A stretch of 64,000 nt of DNA from Ponticoccus alexandrii (lineage in GTDB: Bacteria; Pseudomonadota; Alphaproteobacteria; Rhodobacterales; Rhodobacteraceae): contig NZ_CP047170.1 of the NCBI RefSeq assembly GCF_016806125.1, positions 248,001-312,000 on the forward strand, written 5' to 3'. Under the pieces are notes generated by a model, which was given only the letters and a program-made list of their open reading frames with translations, did no database searches and had not been told where the DNA came from. The position numbers and the translations under genes are program-made. This document shows, one piece after another, positions 15,669 to 24,716 of the stretch (its first letter is position 1; each line of letters opens with the position of its first letter).

Positions 15669-17333
15669 ATGACTTTGACGCTTAATAAGATCACGTCTCA
15701 ACGTGGTATCTCGGTCGGGGAGGCTACCAAGAAAATCGCAGACCTGGGTTGGAATCCGACCTATGTGCAGGAAGCTGCGACTTTCCCGACCGATTACAAG
15801 ATCACCAAGGCTCCGCGCGATCCGATGAAGCAGGTTCTGCGCTCCTACTTCCCGATGGAAGAGGAAAAGGACAACCGGGTGTACGGCGCGCTGGACGCGG
15901 CGCTGCGCGGCGACATGTTCCGCAACGTCGAACCGCGCTGGATCGAGTGGATGAAGCTGTTCCTGGCGATCATCCCGTTCCCCGAAATCTCGGCTGCCCG
16001 CTCCATGGCGATGGTTGCCCGGATCTCGCCGGGTGAAGACCTGCGCACCGGCTTTACCATGCAGATGGTCGATGAATTCCGCCACTCCACGATTCAGATG
16101 AACCTGAAGAAGTGGTACATGGAGAACTACATCGATCCGGCCGGTTTCGACATCACCGAAGAAGCCTTTGGCAAGTGCTACGCCACCACCATCGGCCGTC
16201 AGTTCGGCGAAGGCTTCATCACCGGCGACGTTATGACCTCGGCCTGCATGTATCTGACCGTGGTTGCGGAAACCGCCTTCACCAACACGCTGTTCGTGGC
16301 GATGCCGTCGGAAGCCGCGCGCAATGGCGACTACGCGCTGCCCACCGTGTTCCTGTCGGTGCAATCGGATGAAAGCCGCCACATCGGCAACGGTCACTCG
16401 CTGCTGATGGCCGCGCTGAAAGAGCCGGAAAACCACCTGCTGCTCGAGCGCGACCTTCGGTACGCCTTCTGGCAGAACCACGCCATCGTCGACGCCGCCA
16501 TCGGGACGTTCATCGAATACGGCACCACCAACCGCGACAAGGAGAAAGAATCCTACGCGGAGATGTGGCACCGCTGGATCTTTGAAGACTACTACCGGAC
16601 CTACATGCTGCCGCTCGAAAAGTACGGCGTGAAGATTCACCACGACGACGTCCAGGAAGCCTGGAACCGGATTACCAAGAAGAACTACGTCCACAAGGTC
16701 GCCCAGTTCTTCTCGGTCGGCTGGCCCGTCAACTTCTGGCGCATCGAGGCGCAGACCGACAAGGACTTCGAGTGGTTCGAGCACAAGTACCCGGGCTGGT
16801 ACGCCGAGTTCGGCGAGTACTGGAAATGGTACGCCAAGCTGTCGAAGCCCGGCGAAACGGTGATGACCTTCAACACCGACACCGGTTACGTCTATCCGCA
16901 CCGCTGCTGGTCGTGCCTGGTGCCCTGCCTCATCCGCGAGGACATGGTGGTCGACGAGATCGACGGCCAACTGCACACCTTCGCCCACGAACTGGACCGC
17001 TGGACCGCTGTCGAGGCCTTCGCGGACGAGTACCAGGGTCGGCCGACCCCCGCGATGGGCAAGTTCTCTGGCAAGCGTGAATGGGAAACCGTCTATGACG
17101 GCTGGGATCTGGCCGACGCGATCGTCGATCTCAACTTTGTCCGCGAAGACGGTCAGACCCTGGTGCCGCAGCCGCACCTGCGGTTCGACAACAAGGACAT
17201 GTGGAAACTTGAGCATGTCCGTGGTCACACGCTGCGCTCGCCGCTGAACATGCTGCGCGCGATGGGCGAGGCAGAGCGCGAAGCGCATATCGCCGAGTAT
17301 CGCGCCGGGTTCACGATCAACCCCTGCAACTAA
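15669..17333 (+). CDS. prmA: Soluble diiron monooxygenase, hydroxylase alpha subunit (propane/ketone type)
   Basis: This 554-residue catalytic subunit inserts one oxygen atom of O2 into a hydrocarbon or ketone. The two diiron half-motifs are present: E106, then E136-x-x-H139 (DEFRHS) and E201, then E235-x-x-H238 (DESRHI). The segments [34 protein letters not shown] and [13 protein letters not shown] match what I recall of the actinobacterial PrmA/MimA proteins rather than methane, toluene or phenol monooxygenases. The start ATG at 15669 is 8 bp after AAGGAGG; an earlier ATG at 15664 runs into a stop. First gene of the operon behind the sigma-54 promoter. Substrate is inferred: propane, or acetone/methyl ethyl ketone and phenols as for Mim. 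Confidence 0.95.
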   Translation: MTLTLNKITSQRGISVGEATKKIADLGWNPTYVQEAATFPTDYKITKAPRDPMKQVLRSYFPMEEEKDNRVYGALDAALRGDMFRNVEPRWIEWMKLFLAIIPFPEISAARSMAMVARISPGEDLRTGFTMQMVDEFRHSTIQMNLKKWYMENYIDPAGFDITEEAFGKCYATTIGRQFGEGFITGDVMTSACMYLTVVAETAFTNTLFVAMPSEAARNGDYALPTVFLSVQSDESRHIGNGHSLLMAALKEPENHLLLERDLRYAFWQNHAIVDAAIGTFIEYGTTNRDKEKESYAEMWHRWIFEDYYRTYMLPLEKYGVKIHHDDVQEAWNRITKKNYVHKVAQFFSVGWPVNFWRIEAQTDKDFEWFEHKYPGWYAEFGEYWKWYAKLSKPGETVMTFNTDTGYVYPHRCWSCLVPCLIREDMVVDEIDGQLHTFAHELDRWTAVEAFADEYQGRPTPAMGKFSGKREWETVYDGWDLADAIVDLNFVREDGQTLVPQPHLRFDNKDMWKLEHVRGHTLRSPLNMLRAMGEAEREAHIAEYRAGFTINPCN

Positions 17334-17342
17334 CCGAAACGA

Positions 17343-17368
17343 CCGGGAGCCGCGTCGGCGGCTCCCGG
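17343..17368 (+). terminator. Intercistronic hairpin after prmA (no U-tract)
   Basis: A perfect 11-bp stem (CCGGGAGCCGC/GCGGCTCCCGG) with a 4-base loop sits 9 bp after the hydroxylase stop codon and 48 bp before the reductase start. It lacks a downstream T-run, so it is more likely a 3'-protecting or attenuating element that raises hydroxylase over reductase output than a full terminator. Confidence 0.55.
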
Positions 17369-17415
17369 ACACTCGGCCGCGCGAAAGGCGTGTGCCGTGT
17401 CCCAGGGAGGAAAGA

Positions 17416-18474
17416 ATGACGGAAGTACATACCGTCCGCTTGGAGCCTGTCGGCGTGGAGTTCGAGGTCGAAGAGGAAGAAACCATCCTCGACGCCGCAT
17501 TCCGCCAGGGCATCGCGTTGCCGCACGGATGCAAGGAAGGCCAATGCTCGGCCTGCAAATGCGTCCAGCTCGACGGCGAAACCGAAATGCTCAACTATTC
17601 CACCTTCGCGCTGAACGAAAGCGAGAAGGACAGCGGCCACATCCTGATGTGTCGCGCCGTGGCCTATAGCGACGTGGAAATCGAGCTGCTGAACTATGAC
17701 GAGGAGGTTCTCTCCAAATCCATTCCGGTCCGCCAGTTTTCGGGCAAGATCGTCGACTTCCAGAAACTGACCCACGATATTCGAGGCGTTCAGATCGAGT
17801 TGGATGCACCTCTCAAATTCTGGGCAGGCCAATATGTCGACATCACGGTCAGGACGGAAACGGGGGAGGAGATTACACGCTCGTTCTCCATGGCAAATCC
17901 GCCGAGCGAAACCCAAAAGCTCGGCTTCATCATCAAGAAATACCCCGACGGACGTTTCTCCAACGAACTCGACGACGGAGGCATCAAAGCCGGGGCAGAC
18001 GTCAGCGTCGAAGGCCCCTACGGAATGTGCTTCCGACGCGAAGGACGAGACGGACCGGTGATCCTTGTGGGCGCAGGGTCGGGCATGTCCCCGGTCTGGT
18101 CGATCCTCAACGATCACATCGAAAGCGGCGAGGACCGCCCGGTCTACTTCTTCTACGGCGCGCGTTCCCGCGACGATCTGATCCTGCTGGACGAGATCGG
18201 CGCGCTGACCGCGGCCAATCCGTCCATCGAGTTCATCCCGGTGCTCAGCCATGCCGATGACGATGCCGAATGGACCGGCGAACGCGGCTTTGTGCACGAG
18301 GCCGTCGACCGGCGGCTCAAGGCGCTGGGGGTCGACGGTGAAGGCGATATCTATGCCTGCGGTCCGCCGCCGATGATCGACGCGCTGACGCCGGTGCTCT
18401 TCATGCACGACTTCGACACCGACCGCATCTTCTACGACAAGTTCACGCCCACTTCCGGTTCTTCGGGCCACTGA
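17416..18474 (+). CDS. prmB: Monooxygenase NADH:flavin/2Fe-2S reductase component
   Basis: This 352-residue reductase passes electrons from NADH through FAD and a [2Fe-2S] cluster to the hydroxylase. The plant-type ferredoxin domain holds the four cysteines C39, C44, C47 and C79 (PHGCKEGQCSACKC, LMCRA). The FAD-binding motif RSFSMANP begins at R155. The NAD-binding domain shows GAGSGMSPVWSILN and ends with YACGPPPMIDAL. The start at 17416 follows GGGAGGAAAG; an in-frame ATG 24 bp earlier has no ribosome site. Order and domain layout match the reductases of Prm/Mim systems. Confidence 0.94.
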   Translation: MTEVHTVRLEPVGVEFEVEEEETILDAAFRQGIALPHGCKEGQCSACKCVQLDGETEMLNYSTFALNESEKDSGHILMCRAVAYSDVEIELLNYDEEVLSKSIPVRQFSGKIVDFQKLTHDIRGVQIELDAPLKFWAGQYVDITVRTETGEEITRSFSMANPPSETQKLGFIIKKYPDGRFSNELDDGGIKAGADVSVEGPYGMCFRREGRDGPVILVGAGSGMSPVWSILNDHIESGEDRPVYFFYGARSRDDLILLDEIGALTAANPSIEFIPVLSHADDDAEWTGERGFVHEAVDRRLKALGVDGEGDIYACGPPPMIDALTPVLFMHDFDTDRIFYDKFTPTSGSSGH

Positions 18475-18525
18475 TACCGGCCCGAACGCTAGTGACGTGA
18501 CTTCAACCAACCAAGGGAGGCTACA

Positions 18526-19587
18526 ATGGTAGCAACATCCAGTTCCGTGGGATCCGGCGCCGCGGGCGCAGCAGAATTCGTTGGCTCGAAAAGCCGCAAG
18601 TACAACTACTTCACCCCGCGCGGGAAACGCGCCACCCACTACGAGGACGTCACCTGTGACGTGCAGCCCGATCCCGAACGCTACCTGATCCAGGACTGGA
18701 TCATCGAGTTCGAGGGCGGCAAGGGCGGTGGTGCCTACCGCAAGGAAAACACCTCCGCGCTGTCGAGCAACTGGCACGCCTTCCGGGCACCGGATCAGGA
18801 ATGGGAGCGCACCCACTATCAGCGCCAGTCCAAGATCGAGACCATGGTGCAGAACGTCATCACCAACGCCCGCAAGGCCGGCGCGCATAAGGTGTTCGAC
18901 AAGGCGTGGCTGACGGTGCTGCAAAAGCACCTGGGCGCCTGGAAGCACGCCGAGTTCGGTCTTGGCACGTCGCTGATGCAGGCGCAGCGTTACGGCTACA
19001 CGCAGATGATCAACAACGCCACGCTGACCAACTCGTCCTACAAGATGCGCCTGACCCAGGACATCACCCTGTATCTGGCCGAGATCGGCATGGACATCGA
19101 CGGCTGGGACGACGATCTGGGCAAGAAGACCTGGCTGGAAGACCCGATCTGGCAGCCCTGCCGCGAGGCGGTCGAGACCATCATGGGCTCGGAAGATTAC
19201 CTCGAGCAGTATTTCGCCATCAACATCATCTTCGAACCGCTGATTGGCGAGCTGGTGCGTTCGGGCTTCTTCATGCAGGCGGCGGCGGCCAACAACGATT
19301 TCATCACGCCCCCGGTGATCTCTGCGGCCGAGGCCGACTACGAGCGCAACCTCGCGAACACGGTCGACCTGATCTACCTGCTTGCCAACGACGAGCAGCA
19401 TGGCGCGCACAACAGGGCCCTGTTCAAGTCCTGGATCGCCAAGCACGGCGCGCTTGCCGAAAAGGCCGCCGACGCGCTTCAGCCGATCTGGTCTCAGCCG
19501 CATTCCAAACCGGTCTCGTACCAGGACGTGAAAGAGGTCTCGCGTGAGCGCCTCGCTCAGATCCTCGGCGAGCTCGGGCTCAACTAA
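18526..19587 (+). CDS. prmC: Soluble diiron monooxygenase, hydroxylase beta subunit
   Basis: This 353-residue subunit forms the hydroxylase dimer with the alpha subunit and has no iron site of its own. It opens with a low-complexity stretch and then SKSRKYNYFTPRGKRATHYEDV, followed by ERTHYQRQSKIE and the ferritin-like helices (YLEQYFAINIIFEPLIGELV, LANDEQHGAHNRALFKSW). This is the beta-subunit pattern of propane-type enzymes. The start at 18526 is preceded by AAGGGAGGC. It follows the reductase by 51 bp; the order alpha, reductase, beta, coupling protein is the one known for prm and mim operons. Confidence 0.94.
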   Translation: MVATSSSVGSGAAGAAEFVGSKSRKYNYFTPRGKRATHYEDVTCDVQPDPERYLIQDWIIEFEGGKGGGAYRKENTSALSSNWHAFRAPDQEWERTHYQRQSKIETMVQNVITNARKAGAHKVFDKAWLTVLQKHLGAWKHAEFGLGTSLMQAQRYGYTQMINNATLTNSSYKMRLTQDITLYLAEIGMDIDGWDDDLGKKTWLEDPIWQPCREAVETIMGSEDYLEQYFAINIIFEPLIGELVRSGFFMQAAAANNDFITPPVISAAEADYERNLANTVDLIYLLANDEQHGAHNRALFKSWIAKHGALAEKAADALQPIWSQPHSKPVSYQDVKEVSRERLAQILGELGLN

Positions 19588-19609
19588 TCATCCAGACAGG
19601 GAGACTACG

Positions 19610-19984
19610 ATGTCCAGCACAGCGCGTAACGCAAGCAAGCAGAACATCTTCAAGTCGATGCAAGACATCGACATGACCTCGCGCGAGGTTTCGCACCAAT
19701 GCGGCGTCACCATGAACGACAGTGTCGAGGCCCGCGCCATCGCCGAGTTCATGGAAGAGAACAATCCCAGCGTGACGGTGACCTACAACCCGGCGACCAT
19801 TCGGATCGACGGTGAAGGAAAACTGATCTTCAAGATGGACGAGATCACCGAATATCTCGGTCGCGACATGACGGCCGAGATCTTCGAGGTGAACACCTCG
19901 ACCCACTATGGCCGCATGGTCCGGGTCGACGACAACACCGTGATCCTCTTCGGCGACATGAACGAAGTGATGGAATACATCTGA
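19610..19984 (+). CDS. prmD: Monooxygenase coupling/effector protein (MmoB/DmpM family)
   Basis: This 124-residue regulatory component binds the hydroxylase and couples NADH use to oxygenation. It has no cofactor motif. The MmoB/DmpM fold is visible: VSHQCGVTMNDSVEARAIAE near the N-terminus, followed by NPSVTVTYNPATIRIDGEG and the helix/strand end EYLGRDMTAEIFEVNTSTHY. The ATG at 19610 has GACAGGGAGACTACG before it; an in-frame start 66 bp earlier would overlap the beta subunit. It closes the four-component core of the operon. Confidence 0.94.
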   Translation: MSSTARNASKQNIFKSMQDIDMTSREVSHQCGVTMNDSVEARAIAEFMEENNPSVTVTYNPATIRIDGEGKLIFKMDEITEYLGRDMTAEIFEVNTSTHYGRMVRVDDNTVILFGDMNEVMEYI

Positions 19985-19995
19985 TCGCTTTTTTG

Positions 19996-20022
19996 GGTGG
20001 GCGCGGCGCGTTCGCGCCCACC
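19996..20022 (+). terminator. Intercistronic hairpin after prmD
   Basis: A 10-bp perfect stem (GGTGGGCGCG/CGCGCCCACC) with a 7-base loop lies 12 bp after the coupling-protein stop. The T-run (TTTTTT) precedes it rather than following, so it is probably a transcript-stabilising or partial attenuating hairpin separating core from accessory genes. Confidence 0.55.
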
Positions 20023-20048
20023 GTTCTCTGAATTTTCAAGAGGTTCCC

Positions 20049-21128
20049 ATGGGCAAGATGATGAAAGCGGCGTGTTTCGTCGAAAAGGGACGCATCGTCC
20101 TCGAAGACAAGCCGATCCCGGATGTTGGTCCGAACGACGCGCTGATGCGCGTGACCACGACGACGATCTGCGGCACCGATATCCATATTCTCAAGGGCGA
20201 ATACCCGGTCGAGAAGGGCCTGACCATCGGTCACGAGCCGGTCGGCGTGATCGAAAAACTGGGCTCGGCGGTTCAGGGCTTCGAGGAAGGCCAGCGGGTG
20301 ATCGCGGGTGCCATCACTCCCTCTGGTTGGAGCCATGCCTGCCTCTGCGGCTACTGCTCGCAGGATGGTGCGGGCACAAAACACGGCTGGAAGCCGATGG
20401 GCGGCTGGAAATTCGGCAACACCATCGACGGCTGTCAGGCAGAGTATGTGCTGGTGCCCGACGCGATGGCCAACCTCGCCCCCATCGCCGACGGGCTGAC
20501 CGATGAAGAGGTGCTGATGTGCCCCGACATCATGTCGACGGGCTTTGCAGGGGCCGAGAATGGCGGCATCAAGATCGGCGACACGGTGGCGATCTTTGCC
20601 CAGGGACCGATTGGCCTGTGCGCCACCGCCGGTGCGCGCCTGATGGGGGCCAGCCGGATCATTGCCGTCGACCGCATTCCCGAACGGCTGGCGATGGCAA
20701 AGCAGATGGGCGCGGACGATGTCGTCGACATCAGCGCCTCAAATGATCCTGTCGCCGCGATCATGGACCTGACCGGCGGGCGCGGCGTTGACGTGTCCAT
20801 CGAAGCACTCGGGCTTCAGGCCACCTTCGAGGCGGCGATGCGGGTGATCCGACCCGGCGGCACGCTGTCGAGTCTCGGCGTCTATTCCGACGACCTGAAG
20901 ATCCCGCTGGATGCCTTTGACGCGGGCCTCGGTGAAAAGACCATCCGCACCGCGCTTTGTCCCGGCGGCAAGGAGCGGATGCGGCGGATGATGAGCGTGG
21001 TCAGCTCGGGCCGCGTCGACCTCAAGGGGCTCGTCACCCACCGCTACAGCCTCGATGACATCGAGGATGCCTACGACCTCTTCGGCAACCAGCGCGACGG
21101 CGTGCTGAAGGTCGCAATCACCACCTGA
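20049..21128 (+). CDS. adh: Zinc-dependent secondary-alcohol (isopropanol-type) dehydrogenase
   Basis: This 359-residue dehydrogenase resembles the isopropanol dehydrogenases of the Clostridium beijerinckii/Thermoanaerobacter type. Catalytic zinc residues are C41 (TICGTDIH), H62-E63 (IGHEPVG) and the D of CPDIMSTGFAGAE, the acidic ligand that marks this subfamily. The family's loop GWKPMGGWKFGNTIDGCQAE is recognisable. The Rossmann motif is AQGPIGLCATAGAR. It probably converts the secondary alcohol made by the monooxygenase (for example 2-propanol) to the ketone. It lies 64 bp after the coupling-protein gene; AAGAGG precedes the ATG. A different ADH is encoded at 6605. Confidence 0.92.
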   Translation: MGKMMKAACFVEKGRIVLEDKPIPDVGPNDALMRVTTTTICGTDIHILKGEYPVEKGLTIGHEPVGVIEKLGSAVQGFEEGQRVIAGAITPSGWSHACLCGYCSQDGAGTKHGWKPMGGWKFGNTIDGCQAEYVLVPDAMANLAPIADGLTDEEVLMCPDIMSTGFAGAENGGIKIGDTVAIFAQGPIGLCATAGARLMGASRIIAVDRIPERLAMAKQMGADDVVDISASNDPVAAIMDLTGGRGVDVSIEALGLQATFEAAMRVIRPGGTLSSLGVYSDDLKIPLDAFDAGLGEKTIRTALCPGGKERMRRMMSVVSSGRVDLKGLVTHRYSLDDIEDAYDLFGNQRDGVLKVAITT

Positions 21129-21165
21129 CCCACACAGGGTGCAGTCAATTTCAGGGAGGAAAACC

Positions 21166-22188
21166 ATGTACATCACACCCGAAGGTAAAGAGATCTTCAT
21201 TCTCGACGGCCATATCCACTTTTGGGACGGCAGCCCGGAAAACCAGGCGAACGTCCACGGCAAGCAGTTCATCGACTGCTTTTACGCCTATCACACCAAC
21301 CTCAGCCCGAAGGAGGAGCTGTGGGAAAAGGCCCGGTTCGAAAAGTACTCCGAGGAAGATGTCTATCGCGATCTCTTCGTCGACGGACCGGACGACATGG
21401 CGATCATCCAGTCGACCTACCTGCGCGATTTCTACAAGAACGGCTTTTCCTCGATCGAGCGCAGCACCTCGATGGCCGAGCGGCATCCTGAGCGGTTCAT
21501 CGTCAACGGATCCTTCGATCCGCGCGATGGCGAGAAGGCGCTGGAATACATCCATTACATGAAGGAAACCTTCGATATCAAGGGCGTGAAGATGTACACG
21601 GCCGAGTGGAACGGCGACAGCAAGGGCTGGGCGCTCAACGATCCCTCGGCCTACAAGTGCTTCGAACTTTGCGAAAAGCTGGGCATCAAGAACGTCCACG
21701 TTCACAAGGGTCCGACCATCAAGCCGCTGTCAAAGGATGCCTTTGCCGTCGACGACGTGGATTACGCGGCCACCGATTTCCAGAACCTGAACTGGATCGT
21801 CGAGCATTGCGGTCTGCCCCGACTGGACGACTTTTGCTGGATCGCGACCCAGGAAACCAATGTCTACGCCGGTCTCGCGGTCGCGATGCCCTTCATCCAC
21901 ACCCGTCCGCGCTATTTTGGCGAGGTCATGGCCGAACTGCTGTTCTGGATCGGTGAGGACAAGATCCTGTTCGGGTCCGACTATGCGATCTGGACACCGA
22001 AATGGCTGGTCGAGAAATTCTGGGCCTACCAGATTCCCGACGATATCGCCAGCGAGCGCGGCGTCCAGCTGACCGATGCGGTCAAGGAAAAGATCCTCGG
22101 TCTGAACGCAGCCAAGCTCTACGACATCGACGTCGAGGCCAAGAAGAAACAGCTTGCCGGCGCACCGGTGCAGATCGCGGCGGAGTGA
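21166..22188 (+). CDS. Amidohydrolase-family (TIM-barrel metal-dependent hydrolase), Prm/Mim-associated
   Basis: This 340-residue metal-dependent hydrolase of the amidohydrolase-2 class has the metal ligands in place: H16-x-H18 (DGHIHFWDG), the later histidine of NVHVHKGP, H of VEHCGLP and the aspartate of LFGSDYAIW. Genes like this accompany mycobacterial mim and related prm operons, where their task is unclear. The start at 21166 follows AGGGAGGAAAACC. The substrate is not known; hydrolysis of an ester or lactone intermediate, or a role in hydroxylase assembly, are both possible. Confidence 0.9.
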   Translation: MYITPEGKEIFILDGHIHFWDGSPENQANVHGKQFIDCFYAYHTNLSPKEELWEKARFEKYSEEDVYRDLFVDGPDDMAIIQSTYLRDFYKNGFSSIERSTSMAERHPERFIVNGSFDPRDGEKALEYIHYMKETFDIKGVKMYTAEWNGDSKGWALNDPSAYKCFELCEKLGIKNVHVHKGPTIKPLSKDAFAVDDVDYAATDFQNLNWIVEHCGLPRLDDFCWIATQETNVYAGLAVAMPFIHTRPRYFGEVMAELLFWIGEDKILFGSDYAIWTPKWLVEKFWAYQIPDDIASERGVQLTDAVKEKILGLNAAKLYDIDVEAKKKQLAGAPVQIAAE

Positions 22189-22192
22189 TCGG

Positions 22193-22996
22193 ATGTTCGT
22201 AGCCCAAGTGATGGCCGAACGTGAGCTTGAGGTCTGGGACTGTCTCGCGGCAGTCTCGGATCCCGAACTCGACGAGCCGATTACCGATATGAACTTCGTC
22301 GAATCCGTGCTTGTGAGCGATGATCTGAAGGTCCGCGTCGAATTCCGGCTTCCGACCTACTGGTGTTCACCGAACTTCGCTTTCCTGATGGCTTTCGGCA
22401 TCCGCTCCGAAGTCATGGCGCTCCCCTGGGTGCGCGGGATGGAAGTGCACCTCATGGATCATTGCCTTGGCGACGAGGTCAACAAGGGCGTGAACAGCGG
22501 TCGCCCCTTCCACGAGATCTTCGCCGAAAACTGTGATGGCGCGGTTCTCGAGGAAGTGGTGGAAAAGTTCCTCGCCAAGGCCTTCGACCGCCGGCAGGAA
22601 GTCATGCTGCTGGGCCTCGAAGCGCAGGACAAAACCGCGGACGACATCGTTGCAATGACGCTGGGCGATCTGAAACGGGTGCGCTTCACCGGTGAGGAAG
22701 AGCTTCGGCAATTGCCGCGATACCTGGACATCCTGACCATGCGCGGGCTCGCCTCTGCGGATGGGGATCTGGCCTTTCCGACCTGGCAGGGCGCGCGCAT
22801 CGCCGCGGCCGACCTGCGGGCGCACCTTGGCCGGTTGCGCAGCACGCGGATCAACATGGAGTTCAGCGGCGCGCTGTGCCGGGGCCTTGCGGAAAGCCGC
22901 TACAAGGAGGTCGAGATCGGTTCCGAAGGGCCGACGCTGGTCGACTTCATAGCAGGGCGGGTCCCGGCTCGGGAGGCTGGGCCGCAGCGTCCGTAA
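22193..22996 (+). CDS. DUF59 (PaaD/SufT-like) protein, Prm/Mim-associated
   Basis: The N-terminal ~100 residues of this 267-residue protein form a DUF59 domain: EVWDCLAAVSDPELDEPITD, then LPTYWCSPNFAFLMAFGIRS with a cysteine at the usual metal-binding place. DUF59 proteins act in iron-sulfur or metal-cluster delivery. The rest (GLEAQDKTADDIVAMTLGDL onward) is a family-specific C-terminal region. The ATG at 22193 lies 4 bp after the stop of the amidohydrolase gene. Maturation of the diiron hydroxylase or of the reductase's 2Fe-2S cluster is the best inference. Confidence 0.85.
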   Translation: MFVAQVMAERELEVWDCLAAVSDPELDEPITDMNFVESVLVSDDLKVRVEFRLPTYWCSPNFAFLMAFGIRSEVMALPWVRGMEVHLMDHCLGDEVNKGVNSGRPFHEIFAENCDGAVLEEVVEKFLAKAFDRRQEVMLLGLEAQDKTADDIVAMTLGDLKRVRFTGEEELRQLPRYLDILTMRGLASADGDLAFPTWQGARIAAADLRAHLGRLRSTRINMEFSGALCRGLAESRYKEVEIGSEGPTLVDFIAGRVPAREAGPQRP

Positions 22997-23030
22997 GAGT
23001 CTGAAAACACATCAAATAAACGGGATGAGG

Positions 23031-23047
23031 CCCAAAGACGCTTTGGG
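23031..23047 (+). other. Hairpin just before the chaperonin ribosome site
   Basis: The 7-bp perfect stem CCCAAAG/CTTTGGG has a 3-base loop and ends 15 bp before the chaperonin ATG, next to AAGGAGA. It may tune translation of the chaperonin relative to the hydroxylase. Confidence 0.5.
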
Positions 23048-23062
23048 TCCAAGGAGAATGAT

Positions 23063-24694
23063 ATGGCTAAACTCATGGTACATGGCAAGACGGCACGCAA
23101 ATGTCTTGCACGCGGCGTCGCGCGGCTGGCGGCAGCGGTAGAGCCGACGCTTGGGCCGAAGGGGCTTAATGCGATGGTTGACCGCCCGGTCGGAACCCCG
23201 CTGGTGACCCGTGACGGTGTCAGCATCGCAGCCGAGATCGAGCTACGCGACCGGTTCGAGAACATGGGTGCCCAGGTGGTGCGCGAAGTATCTATGCAGA
23301 CCAACGATGTCGCCGGCGACGGCACCACCACCGCCATCGTTCTGGCCAATGCCCTGATCCAGGACGGTGTTGAGTTGACCGACACCGGTGTGCGTCCGGT
23401 GGACCTGTGCCGCGGTATCGACCTGGCGGTTCAGACCGTCGTCCAGGCCATCGACGCCTCGTCCCGCGACTGCGCCGACAACACCGATTACCTGAAATCG
23501 GTCGCCCGTGTCTCTGCCACCGACCACAAGCTGGGCGAGCTGGTGGCCGAAGCCTATAGCCGGGTCGGGCGCGACGGCGTGATCTCGGCGGATTTCGGTG
23601 TGACCATCGACACGACGATGGAAGTGGTCGAGGGCATGTCCTTCGAGCGCGGCTACATCTCGCACCACATGGTCACCGACCGCGAGCACATGGAAGCGGT
23701 GCTGCGCAACCCGCTGATCCTCATGACGGACCAGAAGATCCTGAAGCCCGCAGTCCTCGATACGGCACGGGGCATTGCCGATGCAGAGAACCGCCCTCTG
23801 CTGATTATCGCGGAAGAGATTGCCCCCGAGGTGGTTATCACCCTTCTGGAGAATGGCGGAGCCGGCAAATACCTCATCGTGCATCCGCCGGAATACGGCC
23901 ATTGGCGGCAGGCCATGATGGACGATCTCGCCATCCTCACAGGCGGCGAGGTTCTGGCCCGCGATCTGGGCAAAAAGATCGAGAACGTCACCCGTGCCCA
24001 GCTTGGCGCTGCTGAGACCGTGCGCACGCAGGCCTCGCACACCTCGATCCTGCGCGGAGAGGGCGACCCCGACGCCATCATGGCCCGGCGTGCCCAAGTC
24101 CAGCGTCAGCACGATGTTGCGCCGCCGAATATCGAAAAAGACAAGCTGCGCGAACGGCTGTCCAAGCTGACCGGCGGCAGTGCGATCATCTATGCGGGCG
24201 GCTTTACCCCGGTAGAGCAGAAGCGCACCATCCAGCTGATCGAGGATGCGCTCTGCGCGGTCCGCGCCGCGGCGGAGGACGGTGTGGTGGCCGGCGGTGG
24301 CACCGCATTGGCACAGATCGCCCCCTGTCTCGACGGCCTCGATGTCAGCGGCGACATGGCCAGGGGCGTGGCGCTGGTTCGGTCGATCCTGACCCAACCG
24401 GTCCGCCGGATCGCCCGCAACGCCGGGGCCGATGCCGACACCGTGGCCGACAAGGTTGTGAACGCACCGAAAGACCACGGTTACGACGCCGCGACTGGCG
24501 CCTTCGGCGACATGTTCGATGCCGGAATTATCGACCCCGCGCGCGTGCCCGCCAGCGCATTGGTCAACGCCGCCTCTGTCGCAACGCTGATCCTGACCAC
24601 CGAGACCCTGATCGGCGATCTCGAGGAAGACGAGGCCGATCCGACCGAGGGTCCGGCACTGGGCGGCGGCGCAGAGTTGCTTGGCAGACAATAA
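23063..24694 (+). CDS. mimG: GroEL-like chaperonin dedicated to the monooxygenase (MimG type)
   Basis: This 543-residue group I chaperonin paralogue has the ATP-site motifs TLGPKGLNAM (29-38) and GDGTTT (85-90). The catalytic-aspartate region reads around AAEDGVVAGGGTALA. The C-terminus ends in DPTEGPALGGGAELLGRQ and lacks the GGM repeats of housekeeping GroEL, and no groES lies next to it. In mycobacteria the equivalent chaperonin (MimG) is required for active hydroxylase, so this copy very likely folds the alpha subunit. Start at 23063 with AAGGAGA. Its strong divergence from GroEL in apical positions fits a narrow client range (inference). Confidence 0.93.
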   Translation: MAKLMVHGKTARKCLARGVARLAAAVEPTLGPKGLNAMVDRPVGTPLVTRDGVSIAAEIELRDRFENMGAQVVREVSMQTNDVAGDGTTTAIVLANALIQDGVELTDTGVRPVDLCRGIDLAVQTVVQAIDASSRDCADNTDYLKSVARVSATDHKLGELVAEAYSRVGRDGVISADFGVTIDTTMEVVEGMSFERGYISHHMVTDREHMEAVLRNPLILMTDQKILKPAVLDTARGIADAENRPLLIIAEEIAPEVVITLLENGGAGKYLIVHPPEYGHWRQAMMDDLAILTGGEVLARDLGKKIENVTRAQLGAAETVRTQASHTSILRGEGDPDAIMARRAQVQRQHDVAPPNIEKDKLRERLSKLTGGSAIIYAGGFTPVEQKRTIQLIEDALCAVRAAAEDGVVAGGGTALAQIAPCLDGLDVSGDMARGVALVRSILTQPVRRIARNAGADADTVADKVVNAPKDHGYDAATGAFGDMFDAGIIDPARVPASALVNAASVATLILTTETLIGDLEEDEADPTEGPALGGGAELLGRQ

Positions 24695-24716
24695 CCGATT
24701 GAGAGGAGACAATCAG

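Noticed and set aside
15315-17594. Long minus-strand open frame (759 codons) opposite the hydroxylase gene
   Set aside because: Antisense to prmA and to the promoter region; composition and sequence are those of a shadow frame.
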